Positions 21,328 to 32,349 of a DNA stretch of 64,000 nucleotides are shown here, piece after piece; the first letter of the stretch is position 1; every line of letters starts with the position of its first letter. Where the stretch lies: contig JAYKKR010000020.1 of NCBI GenBank assembly GCA_036971615.1, positions 62,001 through 126,000 on the forward strand. The letters run 5' to 3'. The position numbers and the translations under genes were made by a program. The notes beneath the pieces are model-generated. The model made no database searches. It was not told where the DNA came from and worked only from the letters and a program-made list of their open reading frames with translations. This DNA comes from Amyloporia xantha. Taxonomy: Eukaryota; Basidiomycota; Agaricomycetes; Polyporales; Adustoporiaceae.

Positions 21328-22585
21328 TTAAGTCCACTCCATCCAGTGCGGTGCCTTGACATTCATCGCGGCATGCACTGAGTCCCTCATAAAATAAGCG
21401 TAGCATATGCGCTCTCCATCGCATCTCTGAACGCCATGGCGCAGAAGCTTTCCGCAAAGCGCAACTACGCTACCCGCCTTGTAGTCTATAGCGATATTTG
21501 GACCATCCAGCTGCATTTCCAATGCGCCGTAGCTCCCTACCGTGGTGAGAAGGTCGAACCACTGCTTGCGAGTTTTTGTCGCGGTGTAGCGGCGTCTCGC
21601 GATTGCTGATGACCTGAACGCCATTGAAGATCGAAGACCAAGCGCTTACTATTGCGGGATACTCCACTTCGCCAAGAAGCGACTCCATGCATGTATGTCC
21701 CGCAGCATACAGGTCGGGATGCATGATGGACATCATGCCGGATAGGATGGCGGCTGATTCACGGATGGCGGTCAACCATCGCCATCCACTCTGGCCATCT
21801 TTATCGCGTAAGCTCGCCGAAGGCAGCATTGGGTCCAATGGGCCCTGGATGTATGCGCCGTCATTCGCCAGTCATCAGAGTTAAGGGATCGTCAGCGTAC
21901 CGTGTGACCCAGCGCGTGCCATCCTGGAGACAGATTGACAGTCCCCGGAGGTGTGGTGCAGGTTGATCGATCGCGGAAATATGCTTCATGGTTTCGCCAA
22001 CTGACCCCCGGGGCTTTACGCATCAGTTGTGTTGATAGGTGGGCCGTCGCCAATTGTATCTCCCTCTGCCGACACAGCGTAGTGAGCACGGTGCATGGCG
22101 GAAGATGAATGAGCCCACCTGGCGATTCACATGAAGGACGCCCGGAAGCACCCATGCTAGGATGCGCGAGTGCTGGTCGAGGAGCACGCAGGGTTCATCT
22201 AGAACCACGGTGGTGTCTGGGAGGAGAGGCGGCCATTTAGTCTTGAGCTGCGCCTCCAGATTCACGTTCTGTCCGGTGTTGCCCACGCCTATAGCATCAG
22301 AATACCGGTCAATGTCCCAGGATAAGCGCACTACTTTCCGGTCAGCGCAGCATGAGTAGATGCCCACAGCATCCAAGAGTACACACCAGGTTTGATATAT
22401 GCCTTTGCGAGCTGGTGCGCGATCTGGCTGCATTCGACGACGATATCGGCGCGGATATGTGTGGGAGGCTGTGGGTTTCTCGGTTGTCCGGCTGCATTCC
22501 GAAGCTTGTGTAGCCAAAACTGAAACATATCGCGCATGCAAGCTGCCAATGTGTCGCTGAGCTCCAAGCCGCTGCCCGCTATCAT
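21328..22585 (-). CDS. TET/JBP-type 2-oxoglutarate/Fe(II) dioxygenase
   Basis: A DNA-modifying dioxygenase of the TET/JBP family, which oxidises 5-methylcytosine in characterised fungal members. Read from 22,585: MIAGSGLELSDTLAACMRDM, then VRLSWDIDRYSDAIGVGN and ILAWVLPGVLHVNRQ, then NLSPGWHALGH, then AILSGMMSIMHPDLYAAGHT and WSSIFNGVQVISNRETPLHR. The iron ligands would be His and Asp of LHRD (about 21,572-21,590) and the distal His of LRHGV (about 21,440). The 2-oxoglutarate-binding strand is ERICYAYFMRD. The frame ends MEWT-stop at 21,328. Between HRDKNS and QWFDLLTTVG the reading frame changes by one or two bases, so this copy is either inactivated or carries a sequence error. It is convergent with the transposase, 74 bp apart. 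Confidence 0.8.
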
Positions 22586-23033
22586 GGCTTACAGACGAGA
22601 TGGATGGAGATACACGCCCCATCTCGCATTATTGCTCAATCTGCCATCTACTGACCATGCTGCAACAGCATGTCCATTAGCTTTGCACACTTGTTTGGTC
22701 GATCACATCGTTGAGCAAGCGCCGGCAAGATCAGGCCCAGCCGATCGGCAAGGCGTGATCCGGTGATCGAGGCGCGTCATTGGCATGTGGACCGCGATTC
22801 TCGACCACGGCGCCATTACGCCGGGGCCTCGGCCTGTGAGATGCCGCGCTCCGCCGGAGGGATGCCGGTCGGGTCTGCCCCGACATGGACGCTTGCAGTG
22901 TAAGAGAGATCAGCGGGGTTAGAACAGGACGAAAGTATCACCGGAGGTCAGACACGTCTGGGCAAATGTTCAGTTGGGAGTGCCCAAGTGTCTGTCATCC
23001 TGAGAGCATCTCGGTCTGCTTGTTGTCCTCGCC

Positions 23034-26000
23034 ATGGGAATAGCTATCCTGCAGGCATATCTAGACAAGATCCCAGAGCAAATAGAGCGATGGCGCAACA
23101 CCAAAGGCACTGCGAGGGCACCCATTGTCGATGAGGCTGTCAATATCCTCATGGAACAATTCGCAGAGCTGACAGATAAAAATGGCCTGAAAAAGGTCAA
23201 ACCAACAGTTCATGGCATTGTCATCTTCGTCATTCACACATTTCTATAGTCCCTGGGGACCTATTTCAGCAACCACTACCGAATCGTAGAACCCCAGGTG
23301 CCCATCCCTGGAACGAAAAAACGGTCAGCGAGGGATATGTATCAAGAGGAGCACAAAACAGAGCTGCTAAGGGTGGCCAACGAAAGGACGGGAGGACGAG
23401 GTCTGGCCCACCAGGAGATAGGCGCATACACCAAGGTAGTGAGCGAGTATTGGGGCAAACTGGATGAGGACGCAAAGGCGGACTACCGGATGAAGGCGGA
23501 TGCGTTCAACAATGACGCCAAAGAGGTCAAGGCTGGATCTTCGGCGTGAGTGGGAGCGCGACCTTTGTGCTAAGTTAACGGCAGCTGATGGCGACGCAGG
23601 AAAGCGGACAAGGAGCTCATTCCGTTTCTGAGGAAATACGCTCGAGAGGCATACCGACGCCATGGTGTCAGGATCTTTACGTTGAGTAGCTACAAATCTC
23701 CTGATGGGAGAGTCGTCATTCAGGAGTGAGCAGGCAATTTGTATCGCCTCTCACCGCTCTGACCGCTTTTCACAGACACGACTTCAACGATGAGATGGAG
23801 AATGGAAAAGCCTTTTCCAAGGTGGACGATTGGCACGCAGATACGATGGTCAAATGGGCCAAGTACAGCACAGAGGCATTTGATAGCAATCGCGAGGCGA
23901 GCGTTGACAACGGAGAGGGAACGTCTCGCGGCACACGGCGAGAGCTGCTGGTCGACGATGGCGGTCTCCCGTTGATACCGCCAATGGATGGCGAGGATGC
24001 GCCATCCCTGCCTGTGATGAAATCCATGATCAGAGACTTTCTGTCTACTCACTACCGTAAGTCTTGATCCACACGGCGCTCACAAAGACGCTGATGGCGC
24101 CATAGAACGGGCTGCAGGAAGCGCCAAAGAGAAGTGCCCTTGGCGCGCGCTCAAAGTGCGTGGGGCTGAATTTATAGAAGCAGGAATGGTGCCAGACGGC
24201 TTCCAATTCGACGATCCGTCGCATATGGTCAGGAAGGACATCATCGCGGTCCTGCATCATTGGAGAGCGGCGCAAGAGGCAAACAAGGGGCAGTGCGCGT
24301 TCCGCTTCAAGGCATACCTGAAGAGCAGGGGGACGAGGATTCGGAGCTAATCCCTGCTGTGTATGAGGCGGCGAGAGCACCCAAAGGCGCTAAAGGCAAG
24401 GCGGGCCCCAAAAAGAAGAAAAAGAAGGCGGTGAAAAGCGGCAAGGGCAAAGGCGTGCAACGTCTCAGCACCGATGACGATAGCGCCGTGGACGACGACA
24501 CCGATCACGAGACTTTCAATCTGGACATCGACGTCGGGTCAACTTCCGACGAAGATGATGACAGCGAAGATGCAAAAGGCGCCGCACCCAATTGGGCGCT
24601 GCTCTCACGTAGACGGCGTCAGCAATGGCTGGAGGCGGCATCGCCATCGCCAGAATTTCGCGTGATCGTGGACGCGCTGCCTCGCATGATGGTAGTGACT
24701 TCATTTTTCTCCGTAAACTAAGGCTTACCTTGTGAGTGATAGAGTGGGCTGAAGACGACAAAGCGGGCGCCGGAAGGCGCCGACTGGGCGACCTGGCACA
24801 ACCCGCATCGACACTTGTCCTATATGGTTCATCGCCACGCCAATGGGCTCGATCCAGTGCTGAAGTGGCTCGACTCGAAGCCTTATTTGAACAAGTCCGG
24901 CAGGCTGACAGGGGACGTCGGCATGATTGAACAAGTGCTCCTCGTGATCGCCATGATAAGCCGCGATCTGACGGCGGCACAGTTCGCCTTCCAGGATCCC
25001 GACGCCCGCCTTTGGACATTCCACGCCATGTCAGCGAGAGCGCCATACCCTTCGCCGTGATTGCCCAGAGGCTCGACCCGCATGTATCATCGTTGTGCGC
25101 GCTGGTGAAGCAGGCACAATCTGTGCAAGGCGACGCGCCATCCATGGAAGGTAGCTCTGTCACCCGCAGTAGCACTGCGGCCGCGGCGCAGCCAACACCT
25201 TTGGAGGCCCCACCACCGGCGTTGAAATATGGTCCACCACCGCCCCACGTTCCCAGACAGGGGAAGCCATCACCTCGCCCTCCCATGATGCCCACTGGGA
25301 ATCTCAACAAGGGTCCACCTCCCCCACTCCGCCCGAAGCCTCGCCATTTGCAAACCCTGCGGGCGGAACAGGAGCGTCGTACGCCGGACCCGCCAGCGGC
25401 ATTGGCGAGGAAGCCGCGCCAATCCTCACATCCCCTAAGATAAGGCGATCGCGAGACGCGCATAATGGCCAAGTAGCTCAGCAATCCAGCTCGCCGTTGC
25501 CGGAACCTCTGCGAGGCACGCAAAAACATTCGCTTCCGTTTCCAGTCACAGGAAAACCGCCTCCAGCAAGGCCGCTAATGACCACGGGAAGATCGGTCTT
25601 TCCATCCATACCTAAGCGCGCCTTGGGTATGAGACCGCGTCCACAACTAGAAGAGAGACCGCCATCAATTGACGGCGCACCGCCTTCCTCGCCAATGGCG
25701 CCAGGGCGTGCACCGCCATCCTCCCCCATCGCGCTCAATGACGCAACTGTCCGCCGCGGGAGTATGGATTTCTCCTCCTCTCCACCTATTGCGATGAATC
25801 AGCTCTCACCCGTTCGAGATATGAGGGGCCTACAGGTTCATTTCTCCGACCGTGAAAATCATGACAGTGAAGACGAGAGCGACGGCGAGGCCAATCGTGG
25901 TCCTTCTCCCTCACTTCCTGTGCCAAAGCGCAAGACACGCCAAACAGCTCGGCAGGCAAAGGAGATCAATATTCAGGCACTGCCAACGGCAGGCGGGTCC

Positions 26001-26311
26001 TCGATCACGGGTGCTCTCAACGACATGAAGGTCGCCACCCACACTCGTCAGAAGACAAAAGCTAAGGAGGAAAAGTTGAAAAAGCGAAGTCACCGCGTGA
26101 GCGAAGAGGAGGAAGAGGAGGAGGAAGCAGAGAAACCACCCCAACCTCGTGAAAAGCGAAAAAGGCGGGTCGCTCAAAGCGGGCTCTGGCGGAGACTTAT
26201 AGCGATGGCGAGGAAGAGCAGGGCGAGCCTGCCCCCGCCATTCGTAGGTCATCGCGCAAGACAGGTAGGGGAGCTCAGCCCCGACCCACTAAAGCGCGTG
26301 GTCGCCGTTAG
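23034..26311 (+). CDS. HMG-like, Pro-rich, basic-tailed protein of the KDZ element
   Basis: Starts MGIAILQAYLDKIPEQIERW at 23034. Spliced pieces give LGTYFSNHYRIVEPQVPIPG, then RSARDMYQEEHKTELLRVAN and YTKVVSEYWGKLDEDAKADY. The last has the spacing of an HMG-box-like helix pair (xxxYWxxLxxxxKxxYxxxA), so DNA binding is plausible. Later exons contain PWRALKVRGAEFIEAGMVPD, an acidic/Lys-rich region (24,400-24,560), HRHANGLDPVLKWLD, long proline-rich stretches (25,150-25,750) and a basic tail, RRSSRKTGRGAQPRPTKARG, with the stop at 26,311. A frame change near 24,340 could be a missed intron, a gene boundary or a mutation, so this may be two genes. The HMG assignment is by pattern only. Confidence 0.5.
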
Positions 26312-26534
26312 AATACTATTTCCCATGTACACTACCTCGCATTTAAATTCAATGGCGATGATTGAACTCAGCGCTGCGAAGGATGGCGATGGCGTGCCGC
26401 TCCCTGTGCAAGCCCCCGTGGCGCACTGTGATGCCGAGGGTGTTGCCGTCATCGCAGTCTCAATGTTACTGGTCGCTGGAGAGTGTACACAATGCATTCG
26501 TTTGAAAGTACAGCAAAGTTACAAAAACAATTAT

Positions 26535-29306
26535 CTAAGGCGAAGCGGGAGGCATCTCGGCGTCGTCGACAGTGACGGGTGATGTTGCGGCATCAGGCTC
26601 TCGCTCCTCCGCGGCCACGCTCGCCATCTCGTCGTCGTCGATCTCCAAGGAGAAACGCCTGATTGAAGGTGTGGAGCCACCGGCGGGCGTCGACAGAGCT
26701 TCATTCGTGAAGTCCGATTGATCTCCTACAGAGCCACGCTCTGAGGTAGACCACGAAATGGGAGTGGCTCCCTCATGAGCGCTGTCCATGATCGCCCTCG
26801 CCTTGCGCCGTCGTTGCGCGTCCTGTTCCGCCTTCTGCACGAGCTCCACCGACAGATGCGCCTTGTCCAATAGCGTCTCGGCCTCCGCGTCGTTGTGGCG
26901 AGCGACGTCACGGCGCACTGACTCAAACTGCGCGATGAGCCCCTGTAATCTCGCCTCACCTGCCTCAATGCCCGCCATCGCCTGCCGCGTCCTCTCGCTC
27001 TCATCGCGCACGTTGTCCATCAACGTGTCCACGCGCACCTCCATGTTCGCGACTTGCGCACCAAGGCGATCCATCGCCATGTTCTCCTTGGCTGCACGCA
27101 GATCGTCCTGCAGAACCGTGACCATCTCCTCGAGCGCGGCGATGCGAGCGACGGAGTCCTCAGAGCGCACATCTTGCAGAGTCTGCTCCGCGCCTTCAAC
27201 TCTTGCCAGTAGGCCGCCAATCTGCCCCTCGGCGTTATCAATGCGCTCGGTCATGTTGACCTGCTGCCTGTTGATGGCGAGCAGTGACTGCTGGAAGTTG
27301 TCGACCATGCTACCGAAGCGGTCTTGCCACGCGGTCATTATGTTGATGTTCTTCTCGAGTCGGTGGCCTTGCTCAGTGAGGTACGCCGTAAATGGCTGGA
27401 AATGAGACAACTCCTGGTCCTGCGCGTAGCGCCCTTCATCCATGGCGGTGGGGTCCTTGGAGAATCCTACGTAGTGGTGGTACTCGCCATGGTGGTCTGG
27501 CAGCCACACATTGACTTGGTCAGTTGATCGCGCCGTCCAGAAAGAGTGAAGCCGACTTACATTTTACCTCGCCAGGCCTGAGCCCAAGCCGCGCCGAGCG
27601 ATCGCTCGAGCCGCTGGCCTCTGCCTCCTGGAGAGGACGGTCCGCGCGCTCCTTGCCCTTCCCTTTAGCCACCGCTGGAGGTGGCTTCCCAACCCACGCC
27701 TTCATCGAGCTGAGTGATGTCTTCGGGAGCGGCGCTATTGGGCGGGACGCAGCGGCATCGCCAGTCGCTGATGCCACCCGCAGCTGGCTGTCCACCTCCC
27801 GCGTCGTCCTTCGCATCGACATCCGCGCTACCCGCCTTGCCATCGTCCTTTTCCCCTTCTTCTTCATCCACATCCATCTCATCGCTCGCCTTCGATTCCG
27901 AACCCTTCGCCGCAGCTTTGCCCCGCTTGCCTCTATCCTCCACAAACTCCTTCCTCTCCTCATCCCAGCGCGGTGGAGGAGGCTTGATGCCATCGGCGAG
28001 GCTGTTCTTGATGACGTCCTGATACTTGCTTGCCAGGACTGCACCGTAGGGGCCCCTGATCGGATTGCCGCTCAGGTTGTGTGGCACGATCGAGCAGCCT
28101 ATCTTGCGCTTCAGGCAGCGCATGCAACGCCGACCGTCCACGACAGCAAGCCTGCATTCAGCTTTGGCCTTGGCGCAATTTCCGCAAGGCATCGCCTGAA
28201 GGCATGTCAGTCAGCATCGCTTGCCGCGCATCTGGTAAACGTACTCACCGAGACAAATGTCTCCGTCTCCTCCATCTCCTCACTCTCGCCTTGAGCGTCC
28301 TCGTCCATGTCGTCATCTTCGGGCGCCGGCGACGCCTTCGCCTTTCCCTTTCCCTTCCCCGTCGACGATCCCGCCTTCGCCTTCGACCGCGTCTGCCTGG
28401 CGTCATCATCCTTTCCCGCAGGAGACTTGCGCGATGAAGCCTTCTCGTTCGTCTTCGACGTCGATGGCCCCGCCTTCGTCTTCATCCGCGGCTCAGACTG
28501 GGCGGCCGTCGTTTCCTCTCCTGCCGCTTTCGCAGTGGTGGTCTTGACTCCGCCCTTGGATGCCGCCTTAGTTCCCGGCCGTCGTTGCAGCCCCTCCGCG
28601 CCGTGGCTTCTTCGTTACTGGTGCAGCGATGACGACGCCCTCATCGCCGTCCGTCGCTGGCGTCGTTCCCTTTGACCTTCTAGAGGCCGCCCCTGCGTCG
28701 TCATCCGCCCCCTTCTTCGCCACTTTCCCTCGACTCCCGCCTGCCTCTGCCTCCTCCGTCACCCCACTTGGCCCCGCAACTCCATCCCCACCCAGCGCAA
28801 CCTCGCTCGTACGCTTGCGCAACAGCGCTGCTGAGCCGTTAGTGATGACGTGGCGTATGGTTTCGCAGTGCACTCACCTTTCCACCAAAGGTTGCCCCCG
28901 AGGTCTTCGGCAATGTAATCGCCATGCCACACGTATTTGGAGAGGCCATGGCTTTGAATGGCGGGGTCGTCAACCTTGATGGCAGTCAAGTCCACTCCGC
29001 GCTTCTTGTGCGACGCCACCGTGTATTGCGCCATGGCGCTGACCAACAGCGGCGGCACTTGTAATCCCTCGCGGTGTTTTCCCAGCGCCTTGATCTTCGC
29101 GAAGATCGATTGCTAGAGGCGCCATTATACAGACTCAGCGCCACAGTGCTCACCCTGATTGTGTTACAATCACTTACCACTTCCTCCCAGAAGTTGCTCT
29201 CAAACACCTTGTACTTCGCGTCGCGCTTCCCGGGCAGAAACTTCAGCGCCTCTTCCAGGCGCACTGCGGCGATGATGATGTCGCTGTTGATGCTGGAGGC
29301 GGACAT
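26535..29306 (-). CDS. Zn2Cys6-like, coiled-coil protein of the KDZ element
   Basis: Start ATG at 29306 (MSASSINSDIIIAAVRLEEA). Exon 2 contains LSKYVWHGDYIAEDLGGNLW. A long Lys/Asp/Ser-rich low-complexity region follows (28,830-28,270). A cysteine cluster then spaced C-x2-C-x6-C-x9-C-x2-C-x6-C (CGNCAKAKAECRLAVVDGRR, then CMRCLKRKIGC; about 28,190-28,090) fits a fungal Zn2Cys6 DNA-binding domain. Then come an acidic stretch, and a last exon (27,500-26,535) with a long heptad-like coiled coil (MTERIDNAEGQIGGLLARVE...) and an acidic C-terminus ending MPPASP. The frame near 27,800 needs an intron or carries a shift. Likely nuclear and oligomeric; possible roles are regulating the element or DNA targeting (inference). 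Confidence 0.55.
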
Positions 29307-29339
29307 GGTGGTAGAAGCAAAGCGAGATGGGATTTGACA

Positions 29340-29376
29340 GCTGTGGTGATGGCGGTGGTGGTGGTGGTGGTGGTAG
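29340..29376 (+). repeat. (GGT)n simple repeat
   Basis: About ten tandem GGT/GTG triplets between the divergent starts of the two right-hand KDZ genes. Confidence 0.85.
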
Positions 29377-29549
29377 AAGAAGAGACGAAGTCAGACCCAC
29401 GCGGTGCATCGCGTTGGTTGATGGCGGGCGCCTGGCGGAAAGATCCGCGCCCGTTCGATCGGCACCGCACGTGTTGCGCTCATGGGTATATTAGATGCCT
29501 CTAGACGAACTTGGCACGTTTCCGCATTCCTTCCGCCTTGCTTTCAACC

Positions 29550-31320
29550 ATGTCGGAACACGCAGACGAGCTAGGTGAGCACATCATGTAGATATCCTCA
29601 CGCCAACCTGCGCTCACTCCCCTCAGCCCGCCAAATACTAGACTTCGACTCCTCGCCCATCAGAGGTGATGCCCCTCGCCCTACCCTGGACTTCGAGTCC
29701 TCGCCCATCAGAGGGGATGCCCCTCGCCCTACCCTGGACTTCGAGTCCTCGCCCATCAGAGGGGATGTCCCTCGCCCAACTCTGGACTTCGACTCCTCGC
29801 CCATCAGAGGGGATGTTCCTCGCCCAATTCTGGATGTGGTGTCTTCGCCTTCGCCTTCGCCTTCACGCACTCTGCCACCAGCGCGTACGCTTGGCGATTT
29901 GTCCGCATCGCCATCGCCATCCCCGCCGCCGCTAAACTTTCGCTTTGCTATGTCGCCAACGCCTGACCTTGCCAACGTTCAGGGGGGATCTGCACAACGT
30001 AGCACTCCTCTCGATATGCCGCCACCGCCGTCCGCGCCTACTTCAAAAAGACGTGTGGACCTCGTCTTCCCCCAATTAACGTCCCCTCAACTACGTAGGC
30101 CCACAATGCAGTCGGCATCTTCCCAAGATATAGATCTCTTCCGTCCATCGCTCAACATTTCGCCCTCACCGCCGAATACCTCGCTATCAAGACAACCGTT
30201 GGATTTCACCTCGCCATCGCGAATGCAGACCTCACCTTTTAGATCCGCCCTGGACCTTTCGCCATCGCAGGTAAACACCCCGTTGCACCGTCCACAGCTT
30301 GACCTGGAGGCATCTCCAGAGCGAGTGCACAGCGCCCAGCCTACCTTCGAGTCGCCTGTCCCTCATCGTGCACACCTCGACTTGTCGCCATCGCTGTCTC
30401 CAGTCCTCCAGCTCCGCGATCAGCTGGATCTCCCGGCCACTCCATCCCCAGGTATGTCCACACTCATGTTTTTAAACCTATTTCCTACTGACACTCCATT
30501 CCTCTACTATTGAAGATAGAGGCGCGCCTATGGATGGCGTCGTGGATGGCGGCGTGGACGGCGGCGTGGACGGCGGGATGGACGGCGGGATGGACGGCGC
30601 ACTTGATCACGACCTTGCGCATAGCCAAGATGGCGATGTTGACATGGCGGATGAGCGCCTCATCCAACTCAATCGCCAGGTATTTTGCCTCGCTTTCTCT
30701 TGCCTTTGTGTTTGAATACTCATAGACAGTACCTTGACATTATAAATGAGGTGTTGGACGAGCACAACATACCCCGCGGTCCTCTGGTAAGTGAAAGCCC
30801 TCCATCGCCTTCATCGTCATGCTGATACCACTCCAGGACTTGGAGGCACACCGTCAGCGGCTCAGAGACCGTGGCCAGGATCTCCCTCGTACCTTCGCCC
30901 TCGCTCCCATTCTGGATCACGACGAGGACATCATTGACTCAAGTAAGTACAGCGAAATTCACCCTTTCACCATACTTAAATATGCAAAGAATTGGAGAAT
31001 CCATACTTTGATGATGGCAGAGGCCACTCCCCCAATAGCGCCATGAACGCCATCGAGATTAAATTCGGTATGACACTGCGCTCGCAATTTGCCATTCGCT
31101 AAAGAAAACAATAGAAGGTTTTCCTCGCGGAAGCGAAGAAAACTTGATGTTCCTTCAAGCGCAATCCCTGAGCGAGAGGTTACGACGTATAGAAGAGGAC
31201 ATCGACGTCGCCAACGCAATCTTGAAGCTGCACCAGCCCATCAAATCCTTGCTCACAGCCAAGCCACCGCAGGACGGGACCACTGGGGTTGAAGCCATGA
31301 TGTGGAATGGCGAGATATAA
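29550..31320 (+). CDS. Ser/Pro-rich repeat protein of the KDZ element, intact
   Basis: Seven exons splice cleanly: 29550-29574, 29627-30451, 30516-30679, 30730-30786, 30837-30942, 30990-31067 and 31115-31320, giving about 486 residues. It starts MSEHADEL. Exon 2 holds four to five copies of a 16-residue repeat (LDFESSPIRGDAPRPT) and then many degenerate LD(L/F)xxSP motifs. Exon 3 has a VDGG/MDGG run. Exons 4-7 form a predicted helical C-terminus: YLDIINEVLDEHNIPRGPL, LEAHRQRLRDRGQDLPRTFA, and SLSERLRRIEEDIDVANAIL. Repeated S-P sites suggest heavy phosphorylation (inference). No family recognised. The absence of frameshifts indicates recent function. Confidence 0.7.
29640..29840 (+). repeat. 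48-bp in-frame tandem repeat
   Basis: Four to five near-identical 48-bp units (TCGCCCATCAGAGGGGATG core) encode the 16-residue SSPIRGD repeat. High identity indicates recent expansion. Confidence 0.85.
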
Positions 31321-31514
31321 TTCGTTATACAGTATATACTCCGATGTCGTTGGCATCAAGGACAAAATGTAGTCACAGAATATTGAGTTGCTTTACCAAT
31401 ATACGCGAACACATGACCTGGCGGCGCCGATACCGCGCCATGAAAATACCATCCCAGTGGGCATACCAGGCCCATAAGCGCGGCGCGCCATGATGCGCGA
31501 TATGAATACCACTG

Positions 31515-32341
31515 CATCCACCATCGGCCGACGCTACTTGAAGGCGATAATATACCACGGAAATATGGCGCACTCGGCCGCGCCGTGTCTAAAGGCTATA
31601 TTATAGCCCTCGGCCGACGCTACTGGAAGGCGATAATATACCACGGAAATATGGCGCACTCGGCCGCGCCATGTCTACAGGCTATATTATACCCTCTCGG
31701 CCGACACTACTTGAAGGCGATAATATACCACGGAAATATGGCGCACTCGGCCGCGCCGTGTCTAAAGGCTATATTATAGCCCTCGGCCGACGCTACTGGA
31801 AGGCGATAATATACCACGGAAATATGGCGCACTCGGCCGCGCCATGTCTACAGGCTATATTATACACTCTCGGCCGACACTACTTGAAGGCGATAATATA
31901 CCACGGAAATATGGCGCACTCGGCCGCGCCGTGTCTAAAGGCTATATTATACCCTCTCGGCCGACACTACTTGCAGGCGAGAATATACCACAGAAATATG
32001 GCGCACTCGGCCGCGCCGTGTCTAAAGGCTATATTATACCCTCTCGGCCGACACTACTTGCAGGCGAGAATATACCACAGAAATATGGCGCACTCGGCCG
32101 CGCCGTATCTACAGGCTATATTATACCCTCTCGGCCGACGCTACTTGAAGGCGAGAATATACTACGGAAATATGGCGCACTCGGCCGCGCCGTATCTACA
32201 GGCTATATTATACCCTCTCGGCCGACCCTGCACTGCAGGCTATAGCGATGGCGTCGGCCGACGTCCGCTCTCCTTACTAAGTAATAAAAATTTCACCCAT
32301 ATCTCTCCCTATAGAGTAGGCTATAGTGACTGTATGGTGTG
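31515..32341 (-). repeat. Right terminal repeat: inverted satellite array plus end
   Basis: About eight copies of the ~86-bp satellite in reverse orientation to the left array, then the inverted unique end reaching TATAGTGACTGTATGGTGTG. Several long open frames here are produced by the repeat itself because the unit length keeps frame; they are not genes. Confidence 0.9.
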
Positions 32342-32349
32342 GCCCACAG

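Larger units (their letters stand above)
13298..32341. mobile_element. ~19-kb KDZ (Kyakuja-Dileera-Zisupton) DNA transposon
   Basis: A complete-looking large transposon. The two ends are inverted and near-identical for about 190 bp from CAGTCA(T/C)TATAGCCTAC inward, then run into inverted arrays of an ~86-bp satellite. An 8-bp direct repeat GCCCACAG sits at 13,290-13,297 and 32,342-32,349, in line with the 8-bp target duplications reported for Zisupton-like elements. Between the arrays lie six genes alternating in strand: small unknown (-), KDZ transposase (+), TET/JBP (-), HMG-like (+), Zn2Cys6/coiled-coil (-) and repeat protein (+). Basidiomycete KDZ elements carrying TET/JBP genes are known (Iyer and colleagues, 2014). 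The exact outer nucleotides of the terminal repeat differ by one base between ends, so the boundary is good to about 1-2 bp. Confidence 0.85.

Noticed and set aside
30530..30715. Separate VDGG-rich small gene
   Set aside because: It is exon 3 of the seven-exon repeat-protein gene at 29,550-31,320.
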